From Treponema primitia ZAS-2 (GTDB lineage Bacteria > Spirochaetota > Spirochaetia > Treponematales > Breznakiellaceae), in the NCBI RefSeq assembly GCF_000214375.1, contig NC_015578.1:1178001-1242000 (forward strand): 64,000 nucleotides of DNA. The letters are read 5' to 3'. This document shows positions 7,213-15,429 of this stretch, piece by piece. The translations under genes were made by a program, and so were the position numbers. The notes under the pieces were generated by a model. The model saw only the letters and a program-made list of their open reading frames with translations, made no database searches and had not been told where the DNA came from. Position 1 is the stretch's first letter. Each line of letters begins with the position of its first letter.

Positions 7213-9570
7213 ATGGATTATTATCTTAATGCGCGGGATGTGAATAGTAAAATTTATCCTTGCCCTGTTGAATATACGGGCGTAGATCCTGCGGGAAACA
7301 GAATTGACTTTACCAACTATTATATGCGTTACAACGGTAAGCCCTATTATGCAGTTTCCGGGGAAATGCATTTTTCGAGAATAGATATGCGGTCCCTGGA
7401 AGATGAAATCATCAAGATGAAGATGGCCGGAATTACCATGATTTCAACCTATCTTTTTTGGATACACCATGAAGAAGTAAAAGGACAATTTGACTGGAAG
7501 GGGAATAAAAATCTGCGTGAATTCCTGAGCCTGTGCAAAAAGCAGGGTATTTTTGTTTTGCTTAGGCTCGGGCCTTTTTCCCATGGGGAATGCAGGAACG
7601 GCGGACTTCCGGACTGGCTTTTCGGCGTTCCCTTTGATATTAGAAGCAATGACGAAGAATATCTCTTTTATGTTAAAAGATACTTTAATGAAATCGGGAA
7701 TCAGGCAAAGGGTTTTATGTTTAAGGATGGAGGCCCTGTTGTCAGTATACAGATCGAAAATGAATATGAACATGCTTCTTCTCCCTGGGAACCGACTACG
7801 GAAAATTCAGGCGAATGGACACCTAGCGGTAACGATGGGCCTTCTCATTTCAAAGAGCTAAAAAAAATTGCCCTGGAAGCGGGGCTGATTGCACCCCTCT
7901 ACAGTACAACAGCCTGGGGCGGCGCATGCGCTCCGGTTGAATATGTCATGCCCCTTTGGGGGGGATATCCCTTTTGGCCCTGGATTTTCTATGGGGACGA
8001 CATAAAAGAGCATCCTGCCACCACGGAATTTATTTATAAAGATTTTCATAATAATGATGCCCCCAAATATTATAATTTTGATCCCATTTACCCCCCTGAG
8101 GATTTTCCCTTTGTTTGCTGCGAAATGGGCGGAGGTATGGCCAGTTTTTACCGCTATCGCTTTAAGCTGCCCTGGGCCAGCGTGGAAGCCCTGGCAAACA
8201 TAAAGGCCGCAAGCGGCTGTAATTTTCTTGGGTATTATATGTATCACGGCGGCACAAACCCAAAGGGCCTGAAAGTCCCCTATCTCAATGAATGTGCCCT
8301 GCCGAAGGTTTCCTATGATTATCAGGCGGCAATCGGGGAATACGGACAGATACGCGAATCTTTCAAGCGCAGCAAACTGCTGCATTATTTTTACAAAGAT
8401 TTTGAAGCTGTTTTCTGCGACACAAAAACAGTGCTCCCCGATGATGCAAAGGATATGAAGCCCGATGATATGGAAAGCCTGCGCTACAGCATCCGTGTTA
8501 ACAAGGGTAGGGGGTTTCTTTTCCTGAATAACTATCAGGATCATGCCGAAACCAGGGCAAAGGAAGATTTTTCCATAGCTGTCGAACTTTCAGAAGGAAA
8601 AATCCGGGTGCCGGAGGAAGGCGCCCTGTGCCTTGACAAGGATGCATCGGCTGTTTTGCCCCTGAATCAGGACCTGGACGGCGTTACTGTACGGTATGCA
8701 ACGGTCCAGCCTGTGACAAGGCTGCAAAAAGGCGATGAGATCTGGTACTTTTTCTGCCGGGTCAGGGGGATGAAACCTGAAATTTGTGTTGAAGGAAATG
8801 ATCCGGTCAAATTTAGCGATACTAAAACTGAAAAGGCCATTCTGAAAGGAAAGGATGGCAGACAGATAATGGTCTGTGTTTTGAGTGTAGAAGATAGCCT
8901 GCGTTTCTGGAGAATTAAACTCCCCGGCGGAGATTTGGCTTTTTTGTGCGACCAAACCATGCTTGAGGATGCCGGTAATTTGCGGATAGAAAGTATAGGC
9001 TCTGTGGAGGGGGAGATTGCCGTTTTCCCCGCCCGTGAAAGTATCAGTATTAATGATACAAGTTACAAGGCAAAGAGAGATGACGGTATTTTTTCATACT
9101 TTGATATATCCTATGGTAAAAATAACGTTTCCCTTTCCTGGGAAGATGCCAGCTCAAAGGCGAAAGATTCTGACGGCGCTCTGCGCCGCCCTGTTATCGG
9201 CAGCCCTATAACTTCAACAAAGATTACAAATGCCAGGGCAAAGATAAAAATAGACCCTGCTTCATTTGATTGCTGCAAACAAGTTTTGCTGCGGGTTGAA
9301 TATACAGGCGACATAGGGTATGCGTATACGGATACAGAGCTTGTCAGTGATAATTTTTGTAATGGCGATGTATGGGAATTCGGCCTCAGGGAATACAGGA
9401 ATGAGGTACTGGAAAAGGGTATACACATTTACATTTCCCCGCGCAGAAAGGGCGGTAAGGTTTGCAGCGATTCGGAGATGGCAGCCCGTTTTGCCGTATA
9501 CGATGAGTCCTATGCGGAAATTTCAGGCATAAGCGCTATACCCGTGTTTGACTGTCGGCTCGTTTTATAA
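7213..9570 (+). CDS. Glycoside hydrolase family 35 beta-galactosidase
   Basis: 785-residue GH35 enzyme. The N-terminal TIM barrel (about residues 35-370) has the family signature GGPVVSIQIENEYE at 173-186, with the acid/base Glu in IENE, and a second conserved acidic segment VCCEMGGGM (E304) as probable nucleophile. C-terminal beta-rich domains follow. No signal peptide is seen, so hydrolysis should be cytoplasmic after ABC import, releasing galactose. AGAGGAG lies upstream of the ATG. It is directly followed by galactonate dehydratase, which links galactose release to oxidative breakdown. GH35 enzymes can also act on other beta-galactosides or beta-glucosaminides; linkage preference is unknown. 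Confidence 0.9.
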   Translation: MDYYLNARDVNSKIYPCPVEYTGVDPAGNRIDFTNYYMRYNGKPYYAVSGEMHFSRIDMRSLEDEIIKMKMAGITMISTYLFWIHHEEVKGQFDWKGNKNLREFLSLCKKQGIFVLLRLGPFSHGECRNGGLPDWLFGVPFDIRSNDEEYLFYVKRYFNEIGNQAKGFMFKDGGPVVSIQIENEYEHASSPWEPTTENSGEWTPSGNDGPSHFKELKKIALEAGLIAPLYSTTAWGGACAPVEYVMPLWGGYPFWPWIFYGDDIKEHPATTEFIYKDFHNNDAPKYYNFDPIYPPEDFPFVCCEMGGGMASFYRYRFKLPWASVEALANIKAASGCNFLGYYMYHGGTNPKGLKVPYLNECALPKVSYDYQAAIGEYGQIRESFKRSKLLHYFYKDFEAVFCDTKTVLPDDAKDMKPDDMESLRYSIRVNKGRGFLFLNNYQDHAETRAKEDFSIAVELSEGKIRVPEEGALCLDKDASAVLPLNQDLDGVTVRYATVQPVTRLQKGDEIWYFFCRVRGMKPEICVEGNDPVKFSDTKTEKAILKGKDGRQIMVCVLSVEDSLRFWRIKLPGGDLAFLCDQTMLEDAGNLRIESIGSVEGEIAVFPARESISINDTSYKAKRDDGIFSYFDISYGKNNVSLSWEDASSKAKDSDGALRRPVIGSPITSTKITNARAKIKIDPASFDCCKQVLLRVEYTGDIGYAYTDTELVSDNFCNGDVWEFGLREYRNEVLEKGIHIYISPRRKGGKVCSDSEMAARFAVYDESYAEISGISAIPVFDCRLVL

Positions 9571-9607
9571 GATAGCATAGAAACTGATAGATGAGGGGTA
9601 TTGTACT

Positions 9608-10756
9608 ATGAAAATTAAGCAAATGGAATTGTTTAAAGTTCCTCCGCGCTGGCTCTTTTTGAAAATTACCACCGACGATGGATTGTTCGGTTGGGGTGAG
9701 CCTGTTGTCGAAGGAAGGGCGGATACCGTTAGGGCCTGTGTGGAAGAATTGAAGGATTATGTAATCGGCAAGGACCCGATGCGTATTGAGGATATCTGGC
9801 AGGTATTGTATCGCTGCGGTTTTTACCGGGGCGGCCCTATCCTTTCATCCGCAATTTCCGGCATCGAACAGGCGCTTTGGGACATAAAGGGAAAATATTA
9901 CAATGCCCCGGTATATGATCTCCTGGGCGGCGCCTGCAGGGACAGCATAAAAATTTATTCCTGGATAGGCGGAGACCGCCCTTCCGATGTGGCAAAGGCC
10001 GCATTAGAAAAAAAGGAAATAGGTTTCAGCGCTGTTAAGATGAATGCCACAGAAGAGCTGAATTATATTGATAATTTCAGTAAGGTGGAGGAAGTTATAA
10101 GCCGTGTTTCCGGTATCAGGGAAGCCTGCGGAAAAGATTTTGGCATTGCCGTTGACTTTCACGGGCGGGTTCATAAACCAATGGCAAAAATTCTGGCTAA
10201 AGAACTGGATCCCTTTCATCTCATGTTTATTGAGGAACCGGTACTTAGTGAAAATTATGAAGCCTTTAAGGAAATTGCCGCTTATACGTCCACTCCTATA
10301 GCTACCGGGGAGAGGCTTTATACCAGATGGGATTTTAAGAAAATTTTCGAGCAGGGCACCGTAAATATCATTCAGCCCGATCCTTCCCATGCCGGGGGCA
10401 TACTTGAATGCAGAAAAATTGCCGCCATGGCGGAAGCCTACGATGTAGCGGTCGCCCCCCATTGCCCCCTGGGGCCAATCGCTCTGGCAGCCTGCCTGCA
10501 ACTGGACGCCTGCACACCGAATGCGATCATACAGGAACAAAGCCTGGGTATACACTACAACAAGGGCAACGATTTAATGGATTATGTTAAAGATAAAAAT
10601 GTTTTCCGCTACAGCGACGGATATGTTCCTGTTTCTACGGCCCCGGGGCTGGGAATTGATATTGATGAGGATATGGTCAGGGAAAGAGCAAAGATCGGGC
10701 ATCATTGGAAGAACGATGTCTGGCGTAACGCCGATGGAACTGCTGCGGAGTGGTGA
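9608..10756 (+). CDS. dgoD: D-galactonate dehydratase
   Basis: 382-residue enolase-superfamily enzyme, the same length as E. coli DgoD and recognisably collinear with it. Shared segments include PPRWLFLKI, GWGEPVVEGRADTV, AYSW/IYSWIGGDRP-type, FHGRVHKPMAK, FIEEPVL, APHCPLGPIALAAC, QSLGIHYNKG and the C-terminal AAEW. Metal ligands are the D in AVDFHGR, the E in FIEEPV and the E in ATGERLY; the catalytic His is in APHCPLG. It dehydrates D-galactonate to 2-keto-3-deoxygalactonate. It is the last gene of the operon and ends 3 bp before the convergent helicase gene; no terminator is visible between them. Confidence 0.95.
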   Translation: MKIKQMELFKVPPRWLFLKITTDDGLFGWGEPVVEGRADTVRACVEELKDYVIGKDPMRIEDIWQVLYRCGFYRGGPILSSAISGIEQALWDIKGKYYNAPVYDLLGGACRDSIKIYSWIGGDRPSDVAKAALEKKEIGFSAVKMNATEELNYIDNFSKVEEVISRVSGIREACGKDFGIAVDFHGRVHKPMAKILAKELDPFHLMFIEEPVLSENYEAFKEIAAYTSTPIATGERLYTRWDFKKIFEQGTVNIIQPDPSHAGGILECRKIAAMAEAYDVAVAPHCPLGPIALAACLQLDACTPNAIIQEQSLGIHYNKGNDLMDYVKDKNVFRYSDGYVPVSTAPGLGIDIDEDMVRERAKIGHHWKNDVWRNADGTAAEW

Positions 10757-10759
10757 AGG

Positions 10760-12628
10760 CTATCGCCGGCTCCGGGGCGGTCCCCGCTTTCCCATGCTTG
10801 TAGTTCCAGTTCCCGAGGCCGGTTTTATAATCGGGTCTCCCGGGGTATTCCGGGAAAAGGTGCAGGCCCTTCGGGCAGCATCCTCGGGTAGGGTAGCAAA
10901 GGCGCAGTAATCCTTCACTTCAATGTCGTCCACCAGTCGGCCCGGTACACCCCCGGCCCGCCCGAGCAGTTCCGCCACATCCCGGGCCCCGGCGCCATTA
11001 CGCCTGCCCAGCCCCACGTATACCCGCGCGCCGCCCCCGGCGGAGGAGAAGGCTTCTCCGGAGAAATTTCCCCCGGCGGGCCTTGCAGGAACACCGCGTT
11101 TGCCCTTGACCGGGTGTTGCTTGAAATCAAGCTCCCGTTTGGGGTCCTCGCTAAGTTCGGTAATTGCCCCATACCGTGAGGGGTCAAGTTTTTCCCCATA
11201 GGCCATGGCGATAAGGGCCTCTACGGCGCTCTCGGCGCCCAGCCGTTTTATCAGTTTCCTTCCCAGCCTGGTCTGGGGCAGGGCTGCCTGTAAGGCCGCC
11301 GGCAGGGCCACTGCCTGGGCTTCCGGCGCCTGTTCCGGCCCGCTTTCCCCCTCAGAAACAACGGCTTCTGCTGTTTCGGCTTCAAAAATGGTGTCCGCCA
11401 CCGTTTCCGGTAGGGCCTCCATGATACCCCGGAGTATGCGGTTTTCCAGGGATTTGGTCACCGAGGAAACCGCCGGGGCTTTCATCCAGTTGATCTTGCT
11501 CCCCAGGGTCCGCTCCATGCTTCGGGAAATGTGGCTGATGCGGCCCCGATCCGAGGGTAGGGCCAAAGTGATGGCAATGCCCCGCCTGCCCGCCCGGCCG
11601 GTGCGGCCTATGCGGTGGACGTAGGTTTCCCCGTCATTGGGAAGGTCCCAGTTGATCACATGGGTAAGCCGTTCTATATCCAGACCCCGGGCTGCAACAT
11701 CTGTGGCCACCAGGATGGAAACATCCCCGCCATTGGCACTGTACCGGGTGCGGAAACGCCTGAGGGTCCGTTCCCGGGCTTCCTGGGAAAGGTCACCGTG
11801 GATGGCCTCTGCGGAATAGCCCCCTTCCATGAGTCGCCGGGATAGCTCATCAGCCCCCACCTTGGTGGCGCAAAAGATAAGCCCGTAGAAACTTTCTGCA
11901 CTATCGATAAGCCGCCTGAGGGCTTCCAGGCGGTCTTCCTTTTTGAGCACCAGGTAGTATTGATCCACCAGGGGCTTTTCATCATCCGGGGCAGTATCTT
12001 CCAGGATATCCACCGCCCCTATATGGTTTTTGACAATTTTTAAGATCGGGTCCGGCATGGTGGCAGAAAAGAGAGCCACCCGGCGGTCACTTTTTACGGA
12101 CTTTAGTATCCGTTCCACATCTTCGATAAAGCCCATATCCAGCATCTCATCCGCTTCATCCAGGATGAACCATTCTATGGCCGATAAGTCCAGTACCTTC
12201 CGTTCCATCAGATCCATGACCCGCCCTGGGGTGCCCACCACGATCTCGGTCCCCCGTTTCAGGTCCAGAATCTGGCTTCTGATGGAGGCCCCACCGTATA
12301 CTGCGGTGATCCGGGGTATGGGGGAAGAGGCCAGGGAGGCAATTTCCCGGGAAACCTGGAGAGCCAATTCCCTGGTAGGGGTCAGGATCAGTGCCTTGGG
12401 TGCATGGCCGCTCTGCCGCAGCCGTTCCACCAGGGGAATGCCGAAAGCCGCGGTCTTGCCGGTTCCGGTCCGGGCCTTGACGATCAGGTGCCCCTGATTC
12501 GCCAAAAGCCGGGGAAGGGCGATGCTCTGGATGGAGCTTGGGGCGGTAAAACCCTTGCGGGTCAATGCTGCTAAAATGTCATCGGACAAGCCAAAGGAAG
12601 AGAAGGGATGGGTATCGTCGGTGGTCAT
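10760..12628 (-). CDS. DEAD-box ATP-dependent RNA helicase (DeaD/DbpA type)
   Basis: 622 residues. Motifs in order: Q-motif (FSSFGLSDDILAALTRKGF), Walker A ARTGTGKT, PTRELALQ, DEADEMLDMGF, FSATMP, the second RecA domain with VATDVAARGLDIERL, and HRIGRTGRAGRRG. A C-terminal RNA-binding domain of the DbpA/CsdA kind (RVYVGLGRRNGAGARDVAELL, then VKDYCAFATLP) suggests rRNA or ribosome assembly work. It lies downstream of rplM-rpsI-recX on the same strand but is separated from recX by a 144-bp nested inverted repeat, so its expression may be separate; a -10-like ATATATTAG lies about 25 nt before the start. Cold-shock-type regulation is possible but not shown. Confidence 0.93.
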   Translation of the reverse strand: MTTDDTHPFSSFGLSDDILAALTRKGFTAPSSIQSIALPRLLANQGHLIVKARTGTGKTAAFGIPLVERLRQSGHAPKALILTPTRELALQVSREIASLASSPIPRITAVYGGASIRSQILDLKRGTEIVVGTPGRVMDLMERKVLDLSAIEWFILDEADEMLDMGFIEDVERILKSVKSDRRVALFSATMPDPILKIVKNHIGAVDILEDTAPDDEKPLVDQYYLVLKKEDRLEALRRLIDSAESFYGLIFCATKVGADELSRRLMEGGYSAEAIHGDLSQEARERTLRRFRTRYSANGGDVSILVATDVAARGLDIERLTHVINWDLPNDGETYVHRIGRTGRAGRRGIAITLALPSDRGRISHISRSMERTLGSKINWMKAPAVSSVTKSLENRILRGIMEALPETVADTIFEAETAEAVVSEGESGPEQAPEAQAVALPAALQAALPQTRLGRKLIKRLGAESAVEALIAMAYGEKLDPSRYGAITELSEDPKRELDFKQHPVKGKRGVPARPAGGNFSGEAFSSAGGGARVYVGLGRRNGAGARDVAELLGRAGGVPGRLVDDIEVKDYCAFATLPEDAARRACTFSRNTPGDPIIKPASGTGTTSMGKRGPPRSRR

Positions 12629-12693
12629 AAATTCCTTAAAAACAAATGATTTCTAATATATGGTAGCATTTGCGGGGTATTCCGTCTAGGGGT

Positions 12694-12837
12694 AGAAAAA
12701 AGATGGGAAATAACATAGGTGGATATAACGCGGGGCCTGGTGGGTAAATCGCATCGGCCCCCGCGGAATAATGCGGGGGCGATGCGATTTACCCACCACC
12801 CGCGCTTTTGTACGATGGTATTTCCCATCTTTTTTCT
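12694..12837. repeat. 144-bp nested inverted repeat between recX and the helicase gene
   Basis: The outer arms at 12694-12712 and 12819-12837 are exact 19-bp inverted complements (core GATGGGAAATA). Inside them, arms at 12738-12764 and 12773-12798 are complementary over 26 bp with a single 1-nt bulge and an 8-nt loop (12765-12772). On the minus strand the outer 3' arm ends in CATCTTTTTTCT, so it could end recX transcripts. The nested form also resembles a small non-autonomous mobile element. No convincing gene is present in 12629-12912. Confidence 0.85.
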
Positions 12838-12843
12838 GCTGAT

Positions 12844-12854
12844 GGGGGGGGGGG
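12844..12854. repeat. G11 homopolymer tract
   Basis: Eleven consecutive G on the plus strand, in the recX-helicase intergenic region. It is a candidate slippage site, or a place where sequencing length should be checked. Confidence 0.8.
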
Positions 12855-12912
12855 AAGCGGTGTGGTAGGCGGGGGGCGACTCAATTCGAGATAAGCCACG
12901 AGTCTAGGGGGC

Positions 12913-13554
12913 TTATTCTTCTTCCCAGTAACGTCTTAGGACTTGGGAGGAGAAGCCTTCGCTTTTTAGGTTGCTTCTTAGAAAACGGGTTTCTCCGCCG
13001 GCGGGGCTTCCGTGAGCTGTGGCGGGGTATCGTTTTTCGATGAAACGTGCAAGTAGGGCTGTTTCTTGCTCAAGGCTTAGGGCTTTTTTGCAAGTATCCC
13101 GGGCGGTTTCCCGGTCAATGCCCCGGCGGCATAGCCCATTGATAAGTCTGCGGGGACTTTCTGCGCCGCGGTTCAGCCGGGATTCTATCCACCGTTCCGC
13201 AAAACGGCGGTCGTCCACGATTTCTAACTCCGTCAGGCTGGAAACTGCCGCTTTTATGTAGGCCTTAGCATAGCCCCGTTTCTCAAGCTTCACCTTGAGT
13301 CCCGTCACGGTCTGTTCAGCCAGGGCTACCAGGCGCAGGGCTGCCCGCTCGGCACGGTAGCACTCTGCCGCAAAACGCAGGGACTCTTCTTCATCGGGAC
13401 TGATTTCTTTATTTGGGAAAAAATAATCCCCCTCCTGAAGCGGGGGGGGAAGGTATCTGGGATTATAAGAAAACAACGCCCCATCCGAAAGCCCGATGCG
13501 GCAAATAACCGGCCCTGCCTTAGGCGCATTGGTTTTTAAGGACACCACGGTCAT
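12913..13554 (-). CDS. recX: Regulatory protein RecX
   Basis: 213 residues. The RecX helical repeats occupy about residues 65-210: LVALAEQTVTGLKVKLEKRGY, then LEIVDDRRFAERWIESRLNRG (the DDxxFAxxW signature) and GIDRETARDTCKKAL. RecX binds RecA filaments and tempers recombination. recA is not in the window. It lies 41 bp downstream of rpsI on the same strand and may be read through from the ribosomal-protein promoter. The coding strand contains a C8 tract (complement of 13442-13449), a possible slippage site. Confidence 0.88.
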   Translation of the reverse strand: MTVVSLKTNAPKAGPVICRIGLSDGALFSYNPRYLPPPLQEGDYFFPNKEISPDEEESLRFAAECYRAERAALRLVALAEQTVTGLKVKLEKRGYAKAYIKAAVSSLTELEIVDDRRFAERWIESRLNRGAESPRRLINGLCRRGIDRETARDTCKKALSLEQETALLARFIEKRYPATAHGSPAGGETRFLRSNLKSEGFSSQVLRRYWEEE

Positions 13555-13595
13555 TTCGTCCCCACCGGTATTTGGTAGTTGTTAAAAATAGAAAA

Positions 13596-13988
13596 TTACC
13601 GCTTGGAGAACTGGAAGCGTCTACGTGCCCCGGCCTGGCCGTATTTCTTACGTTCCACCATCCGGGAGTCCCGGGTAAGAAACCCGTTGCTCCGCAGGGC
13701 AGCATAGTTGGCCTGGTCAATCTGGCAAAGCGCACGGGAAAGTCCGTGACGACAAGCACCGGCCTGGCCATTTATACCACCGCCGTAGACATTGATCAGA
13801 ATGTCAAACTTGTTTTCATTGGCGGTCACCATCAGGGGCTGCCGCACAATAACGGCATGTTCGCTTTGGACAAAATACTGGCCCAAATCTTTGCCGTTTA
13901 CCACTATTTTGCCTTCCCCGTCCCGGATATACACCCGGGCAACAGAAGTCTTCCGCCTGCCGGTTCCAATACCAAGATTCTTAATCAC
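13596..13988 (-). CDS. rpsI: 30S ribosomal protein S9
   Basis: 130 residues with the complete S9 signature: [14 protein letters not shown] near the N terminus, [19 protein letters not shown] in the middle, and the basic tail [18 protein letters not shown] that reaches the ribosomal P site. It starts with GTG (13988). The purine-rich AGAGGG just upstream is part of the two-hairpin repeat that fills the rplM-rpsI gap. The rplM-rpsI order is the standard bacterial arrangement. Confidence 0.97.
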   Translation of the reverse strand: MIKNLGIGTGRRKTSVARVYIRDGEGKIVVNGKDLGQYFVQSEHAVIVRQPLMVTANENKFDILINVYGGGINGQAGACRHGLSRALCQIDQANYAALRSNGFLTRDSRMVERKKYGQAGARRRFQFSKR

Positions 13989-14002
13989 CTTATAACCCTC
14001 TA

Positions 14003-14064
14003 CTTAGTGCGGTGACTACCGCACAGTTTAATCGAAGCGAAACGAAGTTTCGCACAAACTTATA
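14003..14064 (-). repeat. Two-hairpin 5'-UTR repeat, copy 1 (before rpsI)
   Basis: On the plus strand: GTGCGGTGACTACCGCAC (a 7-bp stem with a GACT loop), then AGTTTAATCGAA, then GCGAAACGAAGTTTCGC (a 7-bp stem with a GAA loop). In gene sense (minus) the element ends in TAGAGGGTTA, which contains the Shine-Dalgarno of rpsI, and its other end overlaps the rplM stop codon. It is related to 15354-15428 and 18750-18816. Confidence 0.8.
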
Positions 14065-14488
14065 ACTCAATAGCCTGGGGGCTCTGAGCTCCATGGGGAT
14101 GTTCAGAACCCGCATAGACCTTAACGTTCTTCCATAATTTCCGGCCCAGGGGTCCCTTGGGCAACATGCCCTTAATGGCCAACTCCAGGGGAGACGTGGG
14201 ATGCCGTGCGGCAAGCTTTTCGTAGGTGACGGTCTTAAGCCCCCCTACATAGCCTGAATGATGATGATAGAGCTTATTCTGGACTTTCCGTCCGGTCAGC
14301 ACCAGCTTTTCCGCATTAATCACCACCACAAAATCACCCACTTCCTGATGAGGGGCAAACACGGCCTTTTCTTTTCCCCTGACAATGGAAGCAGCCCTAG
14401 CCGCGACCCTGCCAAGCACTTTGCCGCTGGCGTCAATAACAAACCACTTCCGCTCTACATCAGCGGGTTTTACAAATATAGTCTTCAT
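14060..14488 (-). CDS. rplM: 50S ribosomal protein L13
   Basis: 142 residues, normal L13 length. Characteristic segments: KWFVIDASGKVLGRVA, GDFVVVINAEKLVLTGRK, LYHHHSGYVGGLK, and KGMLPKGPLGRKLWKNVKVYAGSEHPH. First gene of the rplM-rpsI pair; a promoter lies 37-66 bp upstream. Confidence 0.97.
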   Translation of the reverse strand: MKTIFVKPADVERKWFVIDASGKVLGRVAARAASIVRGKEKAVFAPHQEVGDFVVVINAEKLVLTGRKVQNKLYHHHSGYVGGLKTVTYEKLAARHPTSPLELAIKGMLPKGPLGRKLWKNVKVYAGSEHPHGAQSPQAIEL

Positions 14489-14524
14489 ACCTTACCTTCT
14501 AAATAATATACAGGGCGAGTTAAA

Positions 14525-14554
14525 ATAATGCCATAAAACAGAGATTTATGTCAA
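14525..14554 (-). promoter_or_regulatory. Promoter for rplM-rpsI
   Basis: On the minus strand, TTGACA (14554-14549), an 18-bp spacer and CATTAT (14530-14525). A short GGGG-AAA-CCCC hairpin lies just upstream, without a T tract. Confidence 0.6.
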
Positions 14555-14571
14555 GTAGGGGTTTCCCCCGC

Positions 14572-14793
14572 TTATTCCTCGGTTTTTTCTGTTTTTTCTT
14601 CTTTTTTCGCTTCCGCCCGGTCTTTAATATCCGCAATGCCGATGAAAACCGCGATAAGGCCGATAAATACGGCAATCACCGGCAGCCCGCCCCGGAGAAA
14701 GGCCAGAACATCCCCCCACCAGCCAAGCCCCGCAGGCAGAACCGCGCAAACCGCTGCGGCAATGATAATAAGACCAAGAATAAGAGCTTTCAT
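14572..14793 (-). CDS. Small membrane protein, unknown function
   Basis: 73 residues from the ATG at 14793, which has GGAGG 5 nt upstream. Two hydrophobic spans (ALILGLIIIAAAVCAVLPAG and GGLPVIAVFIGLIAVFIGIA) are followed by a charged tail rich in Lys and Glu. Family not recognised. It starts 15 nt after the preceding small membrane gene, so the two probably form one transcript upstream of rplM. Confidence 0.7.
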   Translation of the reverse strand: MKALILGLIIIAAAVCAVLPAGLGWWGDVLAFLRGGLPVIAVFIGLIAVFIGIADIKDRAEAKKEEKTEKTEE

Positions 14794-14808
14794 AGTAACC
14801 TCCAAAAA

Positions 14809-15108
14809 CTAATGATGAATTTTACGGATAATCATAACCAAAAATGCGGCTATGAAGAAACCGGTTGGTAAATTGGATAGTATCAGCATCGCCAGGGGTA
14901 CGGAACCCACCAGAAACGCCGATCCGCTGGTGATCCCGAACATACCAAGGATAGAATACACAATTTCGGCATAGGCCGTTATGGTTCCTATGACCATGAG
15001 CATCCAGGCTGCATCCCGGGTTTTTGACCAGACTATGATGGCAAAAAAGGACGCTAGGGCTCCCAGAAGCAGACGGCTCGATATGTAGAGGATCTCCCCT
15101 ATATCCAT
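14809..15108 (-). CDS. Small multi-span membrane protein, unknown function
   Basis: 99 residues with three hydrophobic stretches: LLLGALASFFAIIVWS, AAWMLMVIGTITAYAEIVYSI and a C-terminal VPLAMLILSNLPTGFFIAAF, ending in a basic RKIHH. No catalytic motif was recognised. It precedes the 73-residue membrane protein in a likely two-gene unit. Confidence 0.7.
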   Translation of the reverse strand: MDIGEILYISSRLLLGALASFFAIIVWSKTRDAAWMLMVIGTITAYAEIVYSILGMFGITSGSAFLVGSVPLAMLILSNLPTGFFIAAFLVMIIRKIHH

Positions 15109-15253
15109 ATCAATAGTATCCCCATTAAGCGGGAAAATTTCAAGATAGGATTTTAGGGGCTGCTTTGGGCAGCCCTATAATTATCCCACGGTACAATCAA
15201 CATACCCGCTGCAGAGCAATGGGGTATCTTGTTCTGTACGGCATGGATTGTAT

Positions 15254-15279
15254 GCGGGTTTAATACGTATTAAACCCGC
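15254..15279. repeat. 26-bp perfect palindrome
   Basis: Self-complementary over all 26 bp, centred on TAATACGTATTA with GCGGGTT/AACCCGC arms. It lies 151 bp upstream of the MCP start. It may be a dimeric-regulator operator or a cruciform; no regulator is encoded next to it. Confidence 0.75.
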
Positions 15280-15353
15280 TTGCGAATAAAGACCAGGAAA
15301 TCAAAAAATCATACTAAGCATTTTCAATAAGACTCCTATACTGATATTGAGCT

Positions 15354-15428
15354 TAAATAGAGGTTATGCGAAACTTCGTTTCGCTTCGATTAACATAGCA
15401 GCTAACGCTGCTTAGTATAGAGGTTAAT
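15354..15428 (+). repeat. Two-hairpin 5'-UTR repeat, copy 2 (before MCP)
   Basis: Inverted with respect to copies 1 and 3 on the plus strand, but in the same orientation relative to its downstream gene. It holds GCGAAACTTCGTTTCGC, then a different hairpin AGCAGC-GTTA-GCTGCT (read on the minus strand), and ends in TAGAGGTTA, the Shine-Dalgarno of the MCP at 15430. Confidence 0.8.
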
Positions 15429-15429
15429 A

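Larger units (their letters stand above)
15109..15429. other. Intergenic region, 321 bp, between divergent genes
   Basis: No gene was seen. It contains a GGGCTGC-TTTGG-GCAGCCC hairpin (about 15154-15173), a 26-bp perfect palindrome (15254-15279), and copy 2 of the two-hairpin repeat before the MCP start. Promoters for the two divergent genes are not obvious. Confidence 0.6.

Noticed and set aside
12625-12828. Open frame on the minus strand across the nested inverted repeat (67 codons)
   Set aside because: It consists mostly of the two repeat arms, has no recognisable family and no good ribosome-binding site, and overlaps the helicase start region. Better explained as repeat DNA.
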